From assembly GCA_036500225.1 (NCBI GenBank), contig DASYCJ010000075.1, positions 1-14,734 of the forward strand: a stretch of 14,734 nucleotides of DNA, read 5' to 3'. The position numbers and the translations under genes were made by a program. This stretch comes from DASUBN01 sp036500225. Its GTDB lineage: Bacteria; Pseudomonadota; Gammaproteobacteria; Natronospirales; REEB76. The notes below the pieces were generated by a model. That model worked only from the letters and a program-made list of their open reading frames with translations, had not been told where the DNA came from and searched no databases. Shown here piece after piece: positions 1 to 6,746 of the stretch (positions within the stretch are counted from its first letter, which is position 1; each line of letters starts with the position of its first letter).

Positions 1-626
1 TCGAGATCATCCCAGCCTTCACCCTGGACCGCGCCCGAGATGGCGACGAGGAATCCGCACCCACGGCGGACTTCAACTACGGCATCTGGCCGGACATGCA
101 CTTGAACATCCAGGGCGGCTTCACGCGCGAAGTGCCGGAGAATGGGCCTTCCGAGTTCGGCATCGGCGACCTCAGGGTGGCGCTGAAATGGCGCTTCCAT
201 AAGGAGACGGATGACTCGCCGGAGATCGCGATCTATCCAGCCGTGGTTTTGCCCACAGGCGATGCCAACAAGGGTCTCGGCAACGGCCAAGTCTCGTATC
301 AGTTCCCCATATGGCTGGAGAAGAACTGGGGTCAGGGCTGGAGCAGCTACGGTGGCGGTGGCTGGACCCTGAATCGCGCCCCACGCCAGCGGGATTATTT
401 CTACTGTGGATGGCAGGTGCAGAAGCAGCTCAACGATGCCTGGAACCTGGGCGGCGAGATCTATTCACAGGGCTCGACGGGTACGGGCGCGGCGGGTTGG
501 ACGGCGCTCAACCTGGGTGGCGGCTATAGGTTCAACGGCCACACGAGTCTCATCTTCTCAGTCGGCCACAGCTTCGCCGGTGCGAGCAATGCGCTGGGCT
601 ATCTCGGAGTGGATCTCACCTGGTAA
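1..626 (+). CDS. Outer-membrane beta-barrel protein, C-terminal part (phenol-degradation MetA-pathway/transporter-like family)
   Basis: The reading frame is open from position 3, so this is the C-terminal part (about 207 residues) of a gene beginning before the window; the first in-window ATG (96) is internal. The protein alternates aromatic and glycine residues as in short amphipathic beta strands. It contains the block GDLRVALKWRF followed by YPAVVLPTGDANKGLGNG, which I recognise from outer-membrane proteins grouped as 'MetA-pathway of phenol degradation' or simply 'transporter'. It ends in an aromatic residue (LGVDLTW), the usual BAM-recognised C-terminus of an outer-membrane barrel. The expected location is the outer membrane; the substrate is unknown. 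The gene converges on the leftward gene at 634 with only 7 bp between stop codons and no obvious terminator. The family assignment rests on motif memory. Confidence 0.8.
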   Translation, partial: EIIPAFTLDRARDGDEESAPTADFNYGIWPDMHLNIQGGFTREVPENGPSEFGIGDLRVALKWRFHKETDDSPEIAIYPAVVLPTGDANKGLGNGQVSYQFPIWLEKNWGQGWSSYGGGGWTLNRAPRQRDYFYCGWQVQKQLNDAWNLGGEIYSQGSTGTGAAGWTALNLGGGYRFNGHTSLIFSVGHSFAGASNALGYLGVDLTW

Positions 627-633
627 GGAAAAC

Positions 634-1038
634 TCAACTCGTCTGCAGGAAACTTCCAGTGGTGGGGGGCTTGAGCACAGTCCGCTTCAGCAGCGCGAGG
701 GAGAAGGGCTCCTTCCGGTTCCAGGGCATGAGCGAGAGAGTGCGGGCCATGGGGCAGTAGGCGAACAACACCAGGACCCAGGTGCCGACGGCCGGCAACC
801 AGTAGATGAGCCGCAGGGGCTCAGGGAACGCGACCAGCAATAGCAGGAGATAGACGAGACGCACCTGCACCGGGAACGCCGTGAGGCTACGCTTCATGGC
901 AATGAAGATGACGAGCTGGATCAGCGTGAGGCCGATGGCGAGCGTGAAGCCCAGAGCCCAGCCGAAGACGCCGGCGGTGAGCAGACAACCCGTCGCCAGC
1001 CATACCCACCAGATCCATTTTCGGAACTCGAGTCTCAT
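634..1038 (-). CDS. Conserved small integral membrane protein of unknown function
   Basis: The 134-residue product is very hydrophobic, with about four transmembrane segments (residues about 8-27, 29-48, 58-76 and 80-98). A cytoplasmic-looking tail carries the block YCPMARTLSLMPWNRKEPFS. That tail resembles a conserved feature of uncharacterised bacterial membrane proteins, but I cannot name a family. The frame is open to a TTG at 1056, which overlaps the stop codon of the preceding gene. I chose the ATG at 1038 because GAGGGGAG lies just upstream of it at good spacing. The gene sits 14 bp downstream of the GFA-like gene and is probably co-transcribed with it and with the AsmA gene. No catalytic motif is visible. 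It is likely real because of its compact operon position and its membrane-protein composition. Confidence 0.75.
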   Translation of the reverse strand: MRLEFRKWIWWVWLATGCLLTAGVFGWALGFTLAIGLTLIQLVIFIAMKRSLTAFPVQVRLVYLLLLLVAFPEPLRLIYWLPAVGTWVLVLFAYCPMARTLSLMPWNRKEPFSLALLKRTVLKPPTTGSFLQTS

Positions 1039-1052
1039 CACTCTCCCCTCGC

Positions 1053-1406
1053 TCAATCGAGATATTTCCAGGTATCCGCCCCATCGATGTGCCGCAGCCG
1101 CGCCTTAGCCGTGATCTCTGGATCCATCAAGCGCACGTTGACTCCCATCCGGTCCAAGGCTGGGTCCACCGGCGACCAGTGGGTGACACAGCCGCACCGC
1201 CGGCAACGGTGCAGCACCAGGCAACGGTCACCCCAGATGTAGGTATCGGTGGCGCCTTCCGGCGGCAAGCCACGCACCTGACTCGGCGAGTAATAAGCCC
1301 AACGCCCACCTGTACGGCGGCAGATGGAGCAGTTGCACTCCGTCACCTCCGTCGGCGCCTCGACCTCGATGCGTATGGCGCCGCAATGGCAGGAAGCTGT
1401 GACCAA
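1053..1406 (-). CDS. GFA family (glutathione-dependent formaldehyde-activating enzyme-like) zinc-binding protein
   Basis: The 117-residue protein carries the zinc-ligand pattern of the GFA/Mss4-like fold: CHC (Cys6, Cys8), CNCSIC (Cys24, Cys26, Cys29) and HRCRRCGC (Cys68, Cys71). Family members bind zinc; some act on S-hydroxymethylglutathione, but most small bacterial members have no proven substrate, so formaldehyde activation is not claimed here. I chose the TTG start at 1406 because GGGGAGAG precedes it by about 5 nt and the family-conserved SCHCG block begins at once. An in-frame ATG at 1436 is the alternative; its AAGGA lies about 12 nt away, which is a poor spacing. The gene lies downstream of the AsmA gene and 14 bp upstream of the membrane-protein gene, on the same strand. 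The protein is expected to be cytoplasmic. Confidence 0.88.
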   Translation of the reverse strand: MVTASCHCGAIRIEVEAPTEVTECNCSICRRTGGRWAYYSPSQVRGLPPEGATDTYIWGDRCLVLHRCRRCGCVTHWSPVDPALDRMGVNVRLMDPEITAKARLRHIDGADTWKYLD

Positions 1407-1447
1407 GGCGTCTCTCCCCAATCTGATGGAGAGCATTATAGAGCGGA

Positions 1448-1483
1448 GTCCTTACCGCCCCAAGGACCCGGGGGTCAGTAAGG
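1448..1483 (-). other. Overlapping inverted repeats between the AsmA-like and GFA-like genes
   Basis: Three perfect inverted repeats overlap here: GTCCTT (1448-1453) with AAGGAC (1462-1467); GACCC (1465-1469) with GGGTC (1472-1476); and CCTTAC (1450-1455) with GTAAGG (1478-1483). They cover the AsmA stop codon, and on the minus-strand RNA they can form mutually exclusive hairpins. There is no U tract, so an intrinsic terminator is unlikely; RNA processing or attenuation is possible. Confidence 0.35.
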
Positions 1484-2905
1484 GATCACGGAACCCGAAT
1501 AGAAGACCTTGCAGCCAGGTTTCGAGACCAGGGACTTGGCTTTGCGGCCGAGGGTGCGGAAAGGGCCGGTCAGTACCTTGAGCATGCTCTGTTTCTGCAA
1601 CTTCGGCTTCTTGAACGTGCCGCTGATCTTCTGCTCAGCGATGACGCAACCCTGGGCGTCCACCACCGCCGCGGTGACGTCGTCGAATTCCTGTTTCGGC
1701 AGGTCCACCGCGCCCTGGGCAGCCATGCGATACCTGTCCGTGGACATGGCCACGTCTTCCGCTGTGGCGACGCCCTTCTCCACCTTCACGCGAGCAACTA
1801 ATACGTGGATGTGGCTGGTGCCGCCCTTGCGTTTGATGCTGGCAAAATCATATCCCTTGGTGGCCACCAGTCCCAGGGGCCCCGCATAGAACACAGCGCC
1901 CAGATCCAAGAGGTCGAAATGCTGGCTGGACTCGAAGCGACTCAGCTCGCCGTCGAGATCGTAGCCGTGCAGCTCGATCTCCTTGGCGTACAGGAATGCA
2001 TGCCCAGAAAGGCTCTGGGTCAATTCCTTGTGCTCACTGCCGGCGAAGGACAGCTCGCCCCTGAGGTCTGCGTGACCTTCCGCGATGTCCTTAAGCTTCA
2101 GGGCCTGGAAGATCTTGGCCACATCGAAGCCCGGCACTGAGTAACTGACGGCGTAATGGTCAGGCTCGTGAGTGAGATCCATGTGCAGGTTGCCGGTGGC
2201 CTGGGTACCCAGTAGTTTCAGGGAGAAAGACTGCAACACGAGGATGGCACCGCCCGCTGTGGCGCCGGCTTTGACACCCGTGGCCACCACCTGCCGACCG
2301 GCGGCGTCGGCCTCCGCATCGTGGCAAGTCATGTCACCGGTGAAGCTGATGCGCTGCAGGATGTTCCGACCATCCGGCGCTTCGGTGCGCACGTCATGCA
2401 TCTGTGCATCGCAGCCGTGGCCTTCAGCCATGAGGCCAGGCTCGCCGCCCTGGAAACGGATATCCGCGTCGGTGACGGTTATCTCCATGGGGCCATGGGG
2501 CCGGCGTACATAGGGCGGCGTGCTGCGCTTGACATTGAAGATGCCGTCACTGCCCCGCTCGACGAGGATGTGTGGACGGTCCAGGTGCAATACGGTGATA
2601 TCCACACGCTTCCTGAACAGGGATAGCAATGACATCCGCAGATGTACTTCATCGACAGATGCGAGTTCCGTGCCACGATTGTGGACGTGGACGCCCTGCA
2701 TCGTGATGTGGGGTGCGGGGAAGAGACCGACGTTCAAGGCCCCTTCGATGCTGAACTGCATGCCCATGGCTCGCGTGGTGCCCGCCTCTACCCTAGATCT
2801 GAAGTCATCGGTGCGGACATAGAGCGATAGGGCGATGGACCCCAGGATCAGGACCGCGACCACACTGCCGACGACTATCGAGAGGATCTTGAGGGGCTTG
2901 GACAT
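1475..2905 (-). CDS. AsmA family protein
   Basis: The 476-residue protein has one N-terminal transmembrane segment (residues about 7-29), then a long periplasmic part rich in beta strands. It follows the AsmA pattern: an early block TDDFRSRVEAGTTRAMGMQF, then a segment like FSIEGALNVGLFPAPHITMQ, which matches the conserved 'G.l...lfP...l...v' region. A second conserved section (about 270-430) contains GHADLRGELSFAG. AsmA-like proteins are inner-membrane-anchored periplasmic proteins linked to outer-membrane assembly and lipid transport. This one is shorter than typical AsmA (about 600 residues), so its exact role is open. The start at 2905 gives a clean membrane anchor but has no obvious Shine-Dalgarno site. 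The upstream region carries a perfect inverted repeat (2917-2942). The gene is the first of a probable three-gene leftward operon. Confidence 0.85.
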   Translation of the reverse strand: MSKPLKILSIVVGSVVAVLILGSIALSLYVRTDDFRSRVEAGTTRAMGMQFSIEGALNVGLFPAPHITMQGVHVHNRGTELASVDEVHLRMSLLSLFRKRVDITVLHLDRPHILVERGSDGIFNVKRSTPPYVRRPHGPMEITVTDADIRFQGGEPGLMAEGHGCDAQMHDVRTEAPDGRNILQRISFTGDMTCHDAEADAAGRQVVATGVKAGATAGGAILVLQSFSLKLLGTQATGNLHMDLTHEPDHYAVSYSVPGFDVAKIFQALKLKDIAEGHADLRGELSFAGSEHKELTQSLSGHAFLYAKEIELHGYDLDGELSRFESSQHFDLLDLGAVFYAGPLGLVATKGYDFASIKRKGGTSHIHVLVARVKVEKGVATAEDVAMSTDRYRMAAQGAVDLPKQEFDDVTAAVVDAQGCVIAEQKISGTFKKPKLQKQSMLKVLTGPFRTLGRKAKSLVSKPGCKVFYSGSVIPY

Positions 2906-2916
2906 CCGGCGGGAAA

Positions 2917-2942
2917 GAGCATGTTACGGATAGGACATGCTC
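2917..2942. promoter_or_regulatory. Perfect 7-bp inverted repeat upstream of the AsmA-like gene
   Basis: GAGCATG at 2917-2923 is matched by CATGCTC at 2936-2942 across a 12-nt spacer. It ends 11 nt before the AsmA-like start codon, so it could be a dyad operator or a 5' UTR hairpin. It is followed directly by a CCATGCGG direct repeat (2943-2950 and 2954-2961, 11-bp period). The sequence is seen directly; the function is inferred. Confidence 0.4.
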
Positions 2943-2961
2943 CCATGCGGGTGCCATGCGG
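2943..2961 (+). repeat. CCATGCGG direct repeat with 11-bp period
   Basis: CCATGCGG occurs at 2943-2950 and again at 2954-2961, one helical turn apart. The repeat lies in the divergent intergenic region between the AsmA-like gene and the His/Cys membrane protein gene. Two copies only, so chance is not excluded. Confidence 0.35.
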
Positions 2962-3073
2962 CGACAGCAGGTATTCCCCTTAGCGCCGGGCAGGTTGAGG
3001 GGGAACTCCCGGCCTACCCCGCGCTCTAAACCTGCAGTTGTACGCCCCGGTCGCTTGGCATATAAAGGTAAAG

Positions 3074-3388
3074 ATGGGACAGCGATTCAACACCCCTGTG
3101 AACCGCCTGCGCGATTGGCGCGCCTGGCTGCTGTTGCTCGCCTTGGGCTGCACGGTGGCGCTGTACTCCGTGGAGGCGACCCATAACCACCGGACCGCCG
3201 CGGACGACCTGCGCTGTCCGGTGTGCCATGTGCTGGGCCACAACGCCCTGGATTCCAACACGCCGGACCTGAAACCGGCGCTGGTCCCCGCCCTGCTTGG
3301 TTTCGCGCTGCTGCCGGTGGTCTTCGCCGTGCTGCCGCGCCACTCTGCCTACCTCACGCCTCCGTCCCGCGCCCCGCCCACTCGCTGA
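3074..3388 (+). CDS. Small membrane protein with His/Cys motif, partner of the downstream TonB-dependent receptor (DUF2946-like)
   Basis: The 104-residue protein has a membrane segment or uncleaved signal at about 17-31 and a second hydrophobic segment at about 70-86. Between them is a short extracytoplasmic stretch with HNH (His37, His39) and CPVCHVLGH (Cys48, Cys51, His52, His56), which looks suited to metal binding. It ends in a Pro-rich SRAPPTR tail. This organisation resembles small proteins, often assigned to DUF2946-like groups, encoded just before TonB-dependent receptors. I chose the ATG at 3074 because AAAGG precedes it and it leaves a normal basic N-terminus; an in-frame ATG at 3038 would add 12 residues. 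The gene is followed after 130 bp by the receptor on the same strand. Metal sensing, chaperoning or uptake is an inference from the motif and context. Confidence 0.72.
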   Translation: MGQRFNTPVNRLRDWRAWLLLLALGCTVALYSVEATHNHRTAADDLRCPVCHVLGHNALDSNTPDLKPALVPALLGFALLPVVFAVLPRHSAYLTPPSRAPPTR

Positions 3389-3430
3389 AGCTTCTCCAAA
3401 TCGTTTGAACCGGCCTCGAAGGCTGGTGAT

Positions 3431-3457
3431 GCCTGCGCGTGCGTATCACGCCCAGGC
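3431..3457. promoter_or_regulatory. 27-bp near-perfect palindrome upstream of the TonB-dependent receptor
   Basis: The left arm GCCTGCGCGTG (3431-3441) pairs with the right arm CACGCCCAGGC (3447-3457), with one C-C mismatch and a 5-nt centre. It lies in the 130-bp gap between the small His/Cys protein and the receptor. No T tract follows, so it is an operator or mRNA-stability/attenuation hairpin candidate rather than a classical terminator. Confidence 0.45.
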
Positions 3458-3518
3458 CCTATACCCATTCCCGCGGGCGCGCCTTGTTTGAGCTGCGCCC
3501 GATTCAGAGGAGCGAGTC

Positions 3519-5702
3519 ATGAACCGCTTATCCTTGGTCCTGCCCGTGGCGGCAGGCTTATGCCTTTTCTTGTCTTTCAGTCACATCGCATCCGCCGACG
3601 ACACACCAGCAGCCGGCACCAGCGCAGCGCCCGTGGCGAGTACCACGGCAGCGCCGGTAGCGACCGCGGCGCCAGCTGCTTCGACCGCCACTGCGCAGCT
3701 GGGTGAGATCAAGGTGGAGAGCCGGCGCCTGAACCAGGCCCGCGACACCCTGAACCCGGAGACCGGCACTACGGCCTACCACTTCGACACCCAGACCATC
3801 GCCGCATTGCCACAGGGTGCGGATGCTCCGCTTCAGGATGTGTTGCTGCAAGCCCCGGGGGTGGCCCAGGATTCCTTCGGCCAACTGCACGTACGCGGCG
3901 ACCATGCGGACATCCAGTACCGCATCAACGGCATCATCATCCCGGAGTTCATCAGCGGCTTCGGTGACACGCTGGGTTCGCGCTTCATAGACAAACTGGA
4001 CTTCCTGACCGGCGCCTTGCCGGCCCAGTACGGCTACCGGACCGCGGGCATCGTCAACATCACCACCTATCAGGGCGCGGATCTGGATGGTGGAGCAGTG
4101 GACCTCTATGGCGGCAGCCATGGCACTTTCCAGCCCAGCGTGGAATACGGCGGCAATGACGGCGCCCTGGACTATTACGCCACCGGCACTTATCTCAAGA
4201 GCGACCTCGGCATCGAATCGCCCACCGCGGCCAACCCGGGCCACGACGACACGGAGCAGGTCCGCGGCTTCAGCTACCTCTCCTATCTCCTGAATCCGGA
4301 CGTGCGCCTGGGACTGATCCTCGGCCATTCCCTGGGCAACTTCCAGTTGCCGGACAACCCGGACCAGCAGCCGGGCTTCCAGCTGAATGGGCAGACCAAG
4401 TTCGATTCCTCCGAGGTGAACGAGACCCAGCGGGAGTTGAACGACTTCGCCATCGCTTCCCTGCAGGTGAGCCAGGACAAGCTGGATTACCAGGTGGCAT
4501 TGTTCAGCCGCTATTCCAGTGTGCAGTTCAATCCCGATCCCGTGGCGGACCTCATGTTCAACGGCGTGGCGGCTTCAATATACCGCCGTGACATCGCCAC
4601 CGGCCTGCAGGCAGATGCGAGCTACGCGCTGGATGACACCCACACCCTACGCTGGGGCGCATTCGCGGACCAGGAGCGCACTGCCAGCGACAACACGGCG
4701 GCCGTGTTCCCGGCGGATTCGGCTGGCAACCAGACCAGCGACGTGCCGGAGAGCATCGTGGATGACGGTGGCATCGTGGGGCACCTGTATGGCGCCTACC
4801 TGCAGGACCAGTGGCAGATAAGCGAGCCTCTGATCCTGAACTATGGCCTGCGCTACGACGTATCCGATGGTTACGTGGACGAGGACCAGTGGAGTCCGCG
4901 CATCAACTTCGTGTATGCGCTGGATGAAGCGGACAAGCTGCACGGCGGCTTCTCCCGCTACTTCACGCCGCCGACCCTGGAGCTGATCGCGCCCACGGAC
5001 ATCGCCAAGTTCCAGGGCACCACTAACGCCCTGCCCTCCGACTCCAACACCAACGTGTCGGCAGAACGGGACAGCTATTACGACTTAGGCTGGACCCACT
5101 CCTTCACCCCTGCCTGGCAGGCGGGACTGGACGGCTATTACAAGGATGCCAAGAACCTGTTAGATGAGGGCCAGTTCGGCCAGGCTCTGGTGTTCTCACC
5201 CTTCAACTACGCCCGCGGTCGGGTGTGGGGCATCGAACTCACCACCAGCTATACCGGAGACCTAGCCTCCGGCTACTTCAACCTGGCCTATGCGCGAGCC
5301 TTGGGAAACCAAGTGGTCTCGGGTCAGTACAACTTCGATCCGGCGGAACTGGTGTACATCCAGAACCACTTCGTGCACCTGGATCACGACCAGACATGGA
5401 CCGCTTCTGGTGGCATCTCCCATGTATGGGAGGGCACCCGCTACAGCCTGGATGGCATCTTCGGCAGCGGTCTCCGAGCCGGGTTCGCCAATACCCAGAG
5501 CCTGCCTTCCTATGAGCAGTTCGACATCTCCGCCAGCCGCAGCGTGAACTTCGGCGGCTTCGGCGACGTGGGCGTGCGGCTCGCGGTAGTGAACGTGCTG
5601 GACCGCATCTACGAGATCCGTGATGGCAGCGGCATCGGCGTGGGCGCCTCTCAATACGGGCCGCGGCGCGGGCTGTTCCTGGGCCTGACCAAGACGTTCT
5701 AG
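3519..5702 (+). CDS. TonB-dependent outer-membrane receptor
   Basis: The 727-residue protein starts with a clear signal peptide (about 1-26, cleavage after IASA). Next is an Ala/Pro/Thr-rich linker (about 27-60) and a TonB-box-like GEIKVESRR segment. The plug domain (about 75-190) contains LQDVLLQAPGVAQDSFG, LHVRGDHADIQYRINGI and GALPAQYGYRTAGIVNITT. A 22-strand-type barrel follows and ends in the aromatic LFLGLTKTF. AGAGGAG precedes the ATG by about 7 nt. Such receptors import scarce ligands (metal chelates, vitamins, glycans) across the outer membrane using TonB-ExbBD energy. The ligand is not readable from sequence. The preceding His/Cys protein suggests a metal or metal complex, but no cobalamin riboswitch and no clear Fur box was seen. 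The barrel motif SGLRAGFAN near residue 650 recurs in a recognisable receptor subgroup. No TonB, ExbB or ExbD gene is in the window. Confidence 0.95.
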   Translation: MNRLSLVLPVAAGLCLFLSFSHIASADDTPAAGTSAAPVASTTAAPVATAAPAASTATAQLGEIKVESRRLNQARDTLNPETGTTAYHFDTQTIAALPQGADAPLQDVLLQAPGVAQDSFGQLHVRGDHADIQYRINGIIIPEFISGFGDTLGSRFIDKLDFLTGALPAQYGYRTAGIVNITTYQGADLDGGAVDLYGGSHGTFQPSVEYGGNDGALDYYATGTYLKSDLGIESPTAANPGHDDTEQVRGFSYLSYLLNPDVRLGLILGHSLGNFQLPDNPDQQPGFQLNGQTKFDSSEVNETQRELNDFAIASLQVSQDKLDYQVALFSRYSSVQFNPDPVADLMFNGVAASIYRRDIATGLQADASYALDDTHTLRWGAFADQERTASDNTAAVFPADSAGNQTSDVPESIVDDGGIVGHLYGAYLQDQWQISEPLILNYGLRYDVSDGYVDEDQWSPRINFVYALDEADKLHGGFSRYFTPPTLELIAPTDIAKFQGTTNALPSDSNTNVSAERDSYYDLGWTHSFTPAWQAGLDGYYKDAKNLLDEGQFGQALVFSPFNYARGRVWGIELTTSYTGDLASGYFNLAYARALGNQVVSGQYNFDPAELVYIQNHFVHLDHDQTWTASGGISHVWEGTRYSLDGIFGSGLRAGFANTQSLPSYEQFDISASRSVNFGGFGDVGVRLAVVNVLDRIYEIRDGSGIGVGASQYGPRRGLFLGLTKTF

Positions 5703-5708
5703 GTTAAA

Positions 5709-5740
5709 GAAAAAGCCCCCGGGGCTTATGCCCGGGGGCT
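5709..5740 (-). terminator. Rho-independent terminator for the leftward secreted-protein gene
   Basis: AGCCCCCGGG (5714-5723) and CCCGGGGGCT (5731-5740) form a 10-bp perfect GC-rich stem with a 7-nt loop. On the minus strand it is followed at once by a run of T residues (TTTTTCTTT), the classical intrinsic terminator layout for the gene ending at 5755. On the plus strand the A-tract precedes the stem and only GTCTC follows, so it should terminate the receptor gene less efficiently. Confidence 0.93.
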
Positions 5741-5754
5741 GTCTCGAACACGGA

Positions 5755-6195
5755 CTACTTGCTGAAGTCCTGCGGCACATAGATGGCTGAACCGACGATG
5801 GTGCGGTACTTGTTGAAGTCCGCGGAGGCCGCATGGGACAGGGACGCGGCGTTCTCCTCATCGATGGCCATATCCCGTTGCTTATCCGGGTCCAGTCCCG
5901 CGAAGCTCACGTAATGCACACAGAGCATGACGTTGGCATCGGCGGAGGCGCCGAGCACGTTGGTCATGATCTTGTAGTCGTCGATGAGGCCGTGCTTCTT
6001 GTCGATCTCCCGTCCCGGTATCCAGATGCTCTTCATCTGGGTCAGGTAGTCATCCACGTGGTTCACGTCCACCTTCACGTAAGTGTATTGCCAGAAGCCC
6101 TTCTCGGGACTGTAGTCCACCCAGGCTTTGGCGGACGCGGATACGGCACTGACCAAGGCCAGTGCGCAGGCGACGACAGACAGGAACGCTCTCAT
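5755..6195 (-). CDS. Secreted small protein of unknown function, possibly dimeric alpha/beta-barrel (NIPSNAP/Dabb-like)
   Basis: The 146-residue product has a signal peptide (about 1-23, ending SASAKA). The mature domain of about 120 residues contains YVKVDVNHVDDYLTQMKSIW, then a helix with KKHGLIDDYKI, then strands. This strand-helix-strand order is what I associate with ferredoxin-like dimeric alpha/beta-barrel proteins (NIPSNAP, EthD, Dabb). The similarity is by pattern only, and no catalytic residue is identifiable. GAGGAGGGG lies just before the ATG at 6195, making the start secure. The gene ends at a strong terminator (5709-5740) and is separated from the VOC gene by about 90 bp, which contain an ATAGGGC/GCCCTAT inverted repeat (6229-6255). 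It is probably a periplasmic protein transcribed alone. It converges on the TonB receptor. Confidence 0.8.
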   Translation of the reverse strand: MRAFLSVVACALALVSAVSASAKAWVDYSPEKGFWQYTYVKVDVNHVDDYLTQMKSIWIPGREIDKKHGLIDDYKIMTNVLGASADANVMLCVHYVSFAGLDPDKQRDMAIDEENAASLSHAASADFNKYRTIVGSAIYVPQDFSK

Positions 6196-6285
6196 GGACC
6201 CCTCCTCGGACTTAGGACTGTCCCGAGGATAGGGCCTGGCTCAGGTCTGCCCTATAGCCATTTTGCAGAGATTCGATATGACCAC

Positions 6286-6744
6286 TCAGCGGGCGAAGAA
6301 GGCCTTGGCGCGCTGCTCCATCTCGGCGGGCGGCAGGTCTTCCTTCCAGGTGAGCAGGACCCACACGTGGCCGAAGGGGTCCTGCAGGCTGGCGGAGTTG
6401 GCGCCGTAGAACATGTCAGTGGGCGCCTGGACTTCCCGGGCGCCCGCGGCTACCGCGCGCTTCAACGCGGCGGCGTTGTCATCCACCAGGATGTGCAGCC
6501 CAGCGGTGGTGCGGCCGAGAGTCTTGGGTTCGGCATAGAGCTTGCCGTCGGGATCCCCCAGCATCACCACGGAACCGTAGATGGAGAGTTCCGCGTGCAG
6601 TATCTTGCCGTCCGGCTTGGCGATGCGGAACAGCTCCTCCGCGCCGAACGCCTTCTGATAGAAGTCGATGCCCCGCGCCGCTCCCTCTATATAGATGTGG
6701 GGGACGATGGCGTCCCGATAGCGTTGGGGCCGGAGGCTGGTCAT
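6286..6744 (-). CDS. VOC family (glyoxalase/bleomycin-resistance/PhnB-like) protein
   Basis: The 152-residue protein has the paired beta-alpha-beta-beta-beta layout of vicinal-oxygen-chelate proteins. The first half starts IVPHIYIEGAARGIDFYQKA with GKILHAELSI, the usual PhnB-like metal-ligand region around His50 and Glu52. The second half has GLHILVDDNAAALKRAVAAG and ends DPFGHVWVL, a conserved VOC block. The substrate cannot be deduced; many such proteins are annotated 'glyoxalase/bleomycin resistance'. An upstream in-frame extension to 6924 lies entirely inside the LRAT-domain gene, so the ATG at 6744 is preferred. It lies 2 nt after the stop codon of that gene, with no strong ribosome site of its own, so translational coupling is expected. 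The product is expected to be cytoplasmic. Confidence 0.9.
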   Translation of the reverse strand: MTSLRPQRYRDAIVPHIYIEGAARGIDFYQKAFGAEELFRIAKPDGKILHAELSIYGSVVMLGDPDGKLYAEPKTLGRTTAGLHILVDDNAAALKRAVAAGAREVQAPTDMFYGANSASLQDPFGHVWVLLTWKEDLPPAEMEQRAKAFFAR

Positions 6745-6746
6745 GG

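Noticed and set aside
2956..3073. Cobalamin riboswitch or Fur box before the receptor unit
   Set aside because: No B12-box-like sequence and no convincing 19-bp Fur dyad is present; the region shows only GC-rich short repeats.
3558..4328. Long antisense open frame (256 codons) opposite the TonB receptor
   Set aside because: It is the mirror of GC-rich codons in a strongly supported receptor gene; its sequence is low-complexity and has no recognisable domain or ribosome site.
6229..6255. ATAGGGC...GCCCTAT inverted repeat as a terminator of the VOC gene
   Set aside because: The arms are perfect but 13 nt apart and not followed by T residues; it could be a weak regulatory site, but the evidence is too thin for a separate call.
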